This document shows, in pieces, positions 35,719 through 40,004 of a stretch of 40,004 nucleotides of DNA (position 1 is its first letter; each line of letters opens with the position of its first letter). The stretch comes from Candidatus Methanomethylicia archaeon (GTDB taxonomy: Archaea > Thermoproteota > Methanomethylicia > CALHIW01): assembly GCA_938030905.1 (NCBI GenBank), contig CALHIW010000075.1, positions 1 to 40,004 of the forward strand, in the 5' to 3' direction. The notes below the pieces were generated by a model. It was not told the DNA's origin. It saw only the letters and a list, made by a program, of their open reading frames with translations, and made no database searches. The translations under genes were made by a program, and so were the position numbers.

Positions 35719-36621
35719 TACTTATGGTATTGTCTTATAAATCTATTATGCTAATATGATTTATCAGTTGATCTAATATCAAATTAAGCATTGTTTCTTG
35801 AGCTTTGAAATTATGAACATATATTTTAAGAAGCCTCTCAACAACCAGTTTTGAGGCCATATACTTCTGAGTCTGCATCTAAACTGTTCTTCACAGCTCC
35901 ATGACTCTCTCGACTCTATTCCTGTACCCATAAGTTCTCCATGGAGTCCACGGTTACATATCTCTAATCCTGAGGAACTGATTACTAGGCTTCACCCCAG
36001 CTTGAGTATTGAATTAGCTCTTCCTTAAACACCCTTCTATGTTCTTGGGAATATCATGTTTACAGGATTAGCCTGAGCTCATAAATCTTGGAACATCTCC
36101 TGAACATGGATTGTCATAGCATTCCCTAGTGTTATCTTACTACCAGAACGATATTGAAAGGCAATAGCACGATCCTGTAGAGCTTAACTTAGACTTCTTC
36201 AATCTCAGTCTTATAGAATACGCTCAGATAGGTCAATCACGTAACCCCCTGAGAATCATAGAGAATTAGCACTCTGCAACTATTTAACTAGATGAGACAC
36301 ATACCCTCATCCATTCAACTCATAGCTCTAAATCTATTGTAGTTAGCAATATGCTTAGATGAAGGGACAACATTCAGACCACTTATGTCGAAGTAGATTC
36401 CTCAAGACATAAAGAATCACCATCTCCTGGCTTGATGCTTGTGGAAGCATCTTCTTGTCCAGTTAAAGTCCTTGGAAAGACATATCACAGCCTCAATAGC
36501 CTCCAGAGCCTTCACCTCTAAACCCAAGATAAATCCTCCAATTACAACGTCTAGCTTTCTCATAGAGTAAGTTTAGGTGCAACAACTAGAAAGGTTATAG
36601 GTAACCCAATATTTATCTCCT
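35719..36621. other. Gene-free region with probable decayed coding sequence
   Basis: About 900 bases. On the minus strand (about 36560-35830) fragments in changing frames look protein-like: ERILRD-type text, AIAFQYRSGSKITLGNAMTI, and GYRNRVERVME followed by KYMASKLVVERLLKIYVHNF. The RNRVER stretch recalls the end of DDE transposases. Many stops interrupt it. I regard it as a worn insertion sequence of unknown family. Confidence 0.3.
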
Positions 36622-37125
36622 TTATGCCAACATGATGTTGTCAATAATTATAAATCCCTGCTCTTCATAACATATATCTCTAGCTACTCTCACCAATTCT
36701 TTCATTAACTCTTCAATTGAACTTTTATTCTTCAACTTATATAGATGTGTGTAGTTATTTCTCCTATCAGTGCATCCAAACCCCTTTATTACTCCTTTAA
36801 AGAAATTATTACTAAGTAGCTTATTAGCTACTATAGATTCAAGTAAATCCTTAGATTTGAGGTAAAATACAGCTTTAATTCTAACCTTGGGATTTACTGT
36901 TAAATAATCTATATGCCACTTTATCCTCTTATTTAATTTTAAATGTCTATAAATTCTAGCTTTCAAGCCACCAGGTCCTCTAGCACTACCTATATATACG
37001 TATACCCCTCTCTCTAATTTACGTTTTCCAAGACATCCTATTTTAATATTAATATCATTAACTACCTCTATAACTAATATGTATGTCCCCTTTGATTCCG
37101 GTATATTTGCCTTCCATTTCTTCAT
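36622..37125 (-). CDS. DUF123 / Uri-superfamily GIY-YIG-like endonuclease
   Basis: A 167-residue protein of the archaeal DUF123 group (COG1833). KGTYILVIEV begins the domain, and RGVYVYIGSARGPGGLKARI is the GIY-YIG-like core with the catalytic-type Arg and Tyr. KRIKWHIDYLT follows, then a helical part and IKGFGCTDRRNNYTHLYKL, a conserved Cys-Asp/His ending. Such proteins are found alone or fused to endonuclease III in archaea, so a role in DNA repair is suspected, but the substrate is not established. There is an extra tail of about 30 residues beyond the domain. It sits between eroded regions with no partner gene. Confidence 0.85.
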   Translation of the reverse strand: MKKWKANIPESKGTYILVIEVVNDINIKIGCLGKRKLERGVYVYIGSARGPGGLKARIYRHLKLNKRIKWHIDYLTVNPKVRIKAVFYLKSKDLLESIVANKLLSNNFFKGVIKGFGCTDRRNNYTHLYKLKNKSSIEELMKELVRVARDICYEEQGFIIIDNIMLA

Positions 37126-37868
37126 AATCAGTATATTTTAAATTAAAATATTATATAGTTGTTACTACAGTATCTATAACCTTGATTATAAATATTCTTT
37201 TAACGATTGAAAACTTGCTAACTATCTACAAGCTCCATTATCTAATTCTTAATCTTACAATGCTTTACTCTTATCTAGCTATAATCAACAATAAGAAACA
37301 GTCATTAGCATTTCTTACTGTATTAAGGATAAATATTCAGAACTCAGATGATCATAAACATCCTTTCTAAGAATGAAGAAACATCCTAAGTAAATGTTAA
37401 TATGATTACATTATGGTATGATAACAACTCTATATATACTAAGCATATTAACTTTAATCATGCCTAGTTTGATACAATTATATAAACTCTAAGATGAGAA
37501 TTTCGGTAGAGTCAAGATGAATACCATTTTCGGCCAAGCTTATGAAGCATTAATCATCGCTGAGGAAAATTAAAGTTCTGAAGTATTGTAAGTCCAAGTT
37601 TATTGTGGATAAGATTCCTGGCTTAAGGAAGCCTTAATAGAGTTTAACCATTAACATCAAACCTTAGACTAAGAAGCATATAAATCATTCTTCCTATTCC
37701 TAAACAGAGAACAAACACATTCAACAAGATAATCACCAACATAAAGCATTAAAAATACATATGTTTAAACAAATACTATAAAGCTCCTAATGAGCTAAAG
37801 AGTAATAATATACTGGACAATAATAATAGCCATGCTTTAGCGGACTTAGCTTCCCTAAATATGTATAA
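37126..37868. other. Gene-free region
   Basis: About 740 AT-rich bases without a convincing gene. A plus-strand frame at 37182-37370 is low-complexity hydrophobic and unlike a real gene. Around 37520-37640 a short protein-like piece (KVLKYCKSKFIVDKIPGLRK) suggests another gene remnant, family unknown. Confidence 0.35.
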
Positions 37869-38165
37869 CTATGCTGCTCCCATAAACTCTGTTATTAATG
37901 CTAAAATCAGCCCCCCTACTATTAGGTTTTTCCCCCTATATCTATCAACTCCTGAAAAATATAATAGAAAGCCAGATGTAGCTAATGTAATATAGGATAT
38001 TCTTGCAATTGCTAAGATAAGTAGGTTTGCACGAGTGAAAAATTCTGATGCTATTTGTTCAAGAACACTAAAGAACTCATCAATTTTACCAATCAAATCC
38101 GATAGGTCCAGTAGCATCACACCACTAGTAATCATATTTGATATAAAGTAATTAAAAACATCCAA
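37869..38165 (-). CDS. Small two-helix membrane protein, possibly VirB2/CedA1-like
   Basis: A 98-residue protein of unknown function. An amphipathic N-terminal part (residues 1-45) is followed by two hydrophobic helices. The first includes ANLLILAIARISYITLATSG with FLLYFSG, and the second IVGGLILALITEFM. A short charged turn VDRYRGKN lies between them, and the protein ends right after the second helix. This outline, two helices joined by a basic loop with little else, is that of conjugative pilins (VirB2/TrbC). It is also that of CedA1, the subunit of the crenarchaeal DNA-import system. I make that link on shape only. No CedA, CedA2 or CedB is in the window. It is divergent from tatA. Confidence 0.6.
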   Translation of the reverse strand: MDVFNYFISNMITSGVMLLDLSDLIGKIDEFFSVLEQIASEFFTRANLLILAIARISYITLATSGFLLYFSGVDRYRGKNLIVGGLILALITEFMGAA

Positions 38166-38248
38166 TATGCAAGTTTAAATAATTTAATTTTTCACAGCTT
38201 CTAATTTAAGTCTAATATGATAAAGCAATTAACTATTTAAGGATAGAT

Positions 38249-38285
38249 AAGTTTAAATTCCTCCTCCTCTAAAGTTATATCGAGG
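38249..38285 (+). promoter_or_regulatory. tatA promoter and ribosome-binding site
   Basis: AGTTTAAATTCC (38249-38260) is a TATA-like box. GAGG at 38282-38285 is six bases before ATG 38292 and only three before ATG 38289, favouring the second ATG. Confidence 0.45.
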
Positions 38286-38291
38286 ATTATG

Positions 38292-38573
38292 ATGCTACTA
38301 GCAATAATGAATTGGGAATGGATTATTGTGATTGTGTTGATAGTGGTTATATTCCTGTGGGGTCCTCAAAAGCTTCCGGAGCTTGCTAAATCGATAGGGC
38401 TAGCGAAGAAAGAATTTGAGAAGGCTTCTAAAGGCATCGAGGATGAAATTAGAAAATCCTCAACAACAGATGAAAGAATAATAGAAATTGCTAAGAATCT
38501 CGGTATAAAAACTGAAGGTAAAACACGTGAGCAAATAATACAAGAAATACTTGAGAAAACACGTGCTAGATGA
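38292..38573 (+). CDS. tatA: Sec-independent translocase subunit TatA
   Basis: Pore-forming subunit of the twin-arginine translocase, about 93 residues. One N-terminal helix (WEWIIVIVLIVVIFLWGPQK) is followed by the Gly-Pro hinge, an amphipathic helix (LPELAKSIGLAKKEFEKASK) and a charged tail. The tail contains ERIIEIAKNLGI and KTREQIIQEILEK. The FLWGPQKLPELAKSIG signature is decisive. ATG 38289, 38292 and 38307 are all in frame, and ribosome-binding spacing favours 38292. tatC follows after about 140 bases on the same strand. A likely client is the twin-arginine ferredoxin at 32052-32831. Confidence 0.92.
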   Translation: MLLAIMNWEWIIVIVLIVVIFLWGPQKLPELAKSIGLAKKEFEKASKGIEDEIRKSSTTDERIIEIAKNLGIKTEGKTREQIIQEILEKTRAR

Positions 38574-38715
38574 TTTAGTAGCTTTCACAAATTAACTAAT
38601 CTTAAGTTTTAGCTTAAACAGCCCCATTAATACCATTAATAATGAAGATTGATTATGTTTAAGCTAAATCTAAAAATTTAAAATCCTACTGTAATAGCAT
38701 TTAATGTGATCTCCA

Positions 38716-39621
38716 TTGTCTAATGAGATAGCTTTTTCAGAGCATATTGAGGAGCTTAAGGCTAGATTAAAAGTCATAATTTACTGTTTACTAATATCAT
38801 CCATTGCGATGATGGTTATTCCAGCAAACACCGACTTTACAAGAAATCCTTTAAATTTCTATGAACCCCTAATAGGCTTAATTCTTAGAAGTATTAGATC
38901 ATATATTTTAGAATCCCCATTTCTATTCTATTCTTTAAACTCAACTCGATTAGAACTTATAGCTGTAGAGATTACAGCCCCTCTTGAACTTTATGTTTTA
39001 ACATCAATATTATTTGGTGTGCTCGTATCCATGCCTGTTATAGCATATGAAGTCTACAAGTTTATAGATCCTGCTCTATATCCACATGAGAGAAAAATGA
39101 TATATCCATTCATAACTTCATTTACGATACTGTTCATTGTTGGTGGGCTTTTCGGCTTTTTCATTTTATGTCCATTCTTAATATGGGCTATGCTTCCATT
39201 CTATCATATAGTTGGTGCTCAAGCAGTCATTTCTGTAATTGATTTCTACAATGTAATATTCTTTACAGTTTTAATGACTGGTCTATCATTTACAATACCT
39301 GTTATCTTCGTTATTTTTGTAAAACTTGGCTTTATAGATACTACTATTATAACTAAGAGAAGACGATATATATATGCAGCATTATTTATACTTACAGCAA
39401 TTATAACGCCTAATGGTGGTCCATTAGCTGATTTAGCACTATTTATACCTATGATTATACTGCTTGAAGTAGCAGTTCTAGTAGCTAAGAAATATGAAGG
39501 TATTAGAGAGAGAAGATTTACATTATTTCCATCAGTAAAATATGTAAAATGTAACTATTGTGGAGCTGAAATATCTGAAGGCTCTGTTTTCTGTAGTCGA
39601 TGTGGTCGTGCTACTAAATAG
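38716..39621 (+). CDS. tatC: Sec-independent translocase subunit TatC with an appended zinc ribbon
   Basis: Twin-arginine signal receptor with six transmembrane helices, 301 residues. FSEHIEELKARLKVIIY is the conserved cytoplasmic N-terminus. APLELYVLTSILFGVLVSMP begins the core, then YEVYKFIDPALYPHERK, the conserved loop. GGLFGFFILCPFLI and AIITPNGGPLADLALFIPMI complete it. Start is TTG 38716, as an ATG at 38704 is followed at once by a stop. GTGAT at 38706-38710 is the ribosome-binding site. After the last helix the protein continues with about 40 residues ending in a four-cysteine zinc ribbon (CNYCG then CSRCG). This would lie in the cytoplasm and is not part of ordinary TatC. Confidence 0.92.
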   Translation: MSNEIAFSEHIEELKARLKVIIYCLLISSIAMMVIPANTDFTRNPLNFYEPLIGLILRSIRSYILESPFLFYSLNSTRLELIAVEITAPLELYVLTSILFGVLVSMPVIAYEVYKFIDPALYPHERKMIYPFITSFTILFIVGGLFGFFILCPFLIWAMLPFYHIVGAQAVISVIDFYNVIFFTVLMTGLSFTIPVIFVIFVKLGFIDTTIITKRRRYIYAALFILTAIITPNGGPLADLALFIPMIILLEVAVLVAKKYEGIRERRFTLFPSVKYVKCNYCGAEISEGSVFCSRCGRATK

Positions 39622-40004
39622 TTGATGGTAGTTATTATAAAATTCTGCTCAGGAATCTAACTTTAGTTATGGAATGAGTAAGTAAATCTAAACAATATTT
39701 AAAAAAGATAAGATATATTTAAGATTGATCATTTAGACAAAATGTTTACGATAACAGATAAATATCTAAAGATAAGACGGCTTCAAGATTAATAAGATTT
39801 TAGGAAGGCGGAGCTGTAACATCTAAACTAGTGAATGAAGCCGAAACGTATAAAGACAGGCTAAACACTGAAACCTTATTGCATACACCATATTTCCAAG
39901 GCGAGCTAAAAGGCAACTGATGAAGCTTAATGAAGTAAAAGTTGTAAATTCATCTTAAGACGAGAGAGCTTGCCACTTATTTCTAGTAAATTTAATCATG
40001 CTTA
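39622..40004. other. Sequence after tatC to the window edge
   Basis: About 380 bases with no convincing ORF, tRNA or repeat. G+C is slightly higher between 39780 and 39920, but nothing recognisable is encoded in the part visible. Confidence 0.4.

Noticed and set aside
37182..37370. 62-codon plus-strand ORF after the DUF123 gene
   Set aside because: Leu/Ile/Asn-rich text typical of AT-rich noncoding sequence, without a ribosome-binding site or family resemblance.
1..40004. CRISPR array, rRNA or tRNA genes
   Set aside because: No regularly spaced direct repeats were seen, and no GTTCRANNC-type T-loops or rRNA segments were found in the spacers. A proper covariance search could still find an intron-containing tRNA.

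Overview
The window is an AT-rich piece of a hyperthermophilic archaeal chromosome. The main evidence is a full-length reverse gyrase. Archaeal-type tyrosyl-tRNA synthetase and phosphopantetheine adenylyltransferase, a thiolase/DUF35 pair, a DUF123 nuclease, TATA boxes about 25 bases before many start codons, and several GTG/TTG starts agree with this. A Thermoproteota-like lineage seems most likely, but I cannot name a genus. Coding density is low. The gaps between genes hold no intact ORFs and several carry eroded transposase sequence.

Layout. 1-5854: 3' part of tyrS, a broken AlbA_2-like fragment, etfBA, a thioredoxin-fold protein, a QueT-like transporter and PPAT. 5855-7421: a dead IS5-like element and empty sequence. 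7422-16904: an acyl-CoA block with thiolase plus its OB-fold/zinc-ribbon partner, 3-hydroxyacyl-CoA dehydrogenase, enoyl-CoA hydratase, acyl-CoA dehydrogenase, a MeaB-type GTPase, and a two-subunit B12-dependent acyl-CoA mutase. 16905-18839: a long eroded region with a striking palindrome. 18840-24931: reverse gyrase, a metallo-beta-lactamase hydrolase and an M29 aminopeptidase. 24932-26153: another eroded region. 26154-28789: a sulfonate/nitrate/taurine-type ABC transporter. 29025-29369: an orphan Pus10-like N-terminal domain. 29489-35718: a membrane redox cluster with a cytochrome b/HdrD-like fusion, a triheme cytochrome c, a Tat-exported four-cluster ferredoxin, an NrfD-type quinone subunit and, after a gap, a NarI/DsrM-like cytochrome b. 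36622 to the end: a DUF123 nuclease, a small two-helix membrane protein, TatA and TatC.

How the genes fit together. The mutase large subunit has Phe85 and Gln203 where methylmalonyl-CoA mutases have Tyr and Arg. This is the isobutyryl-CoA mutase pattern. With the four neighbouring beta-oxidation enzymes it suggests isobutyryl-CoA to butyryl-CoA to two acetyl-CoA. Electrons from the acyl-CoA dehydrogenase could pass to EtfAB and then to the membrane Fe-S protein at 29489, which has the architecture of ETF:menaquinone oxidoreductases. The neighbouring DsrJ/O/P/M-like subunits could exchange electrons with the same quinone pool. The Tat genes could serve export of the ferredoxin subunit. This chain is inferred from families and proximity. 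No terminal reductase (such as DsrAB) lies in the window.
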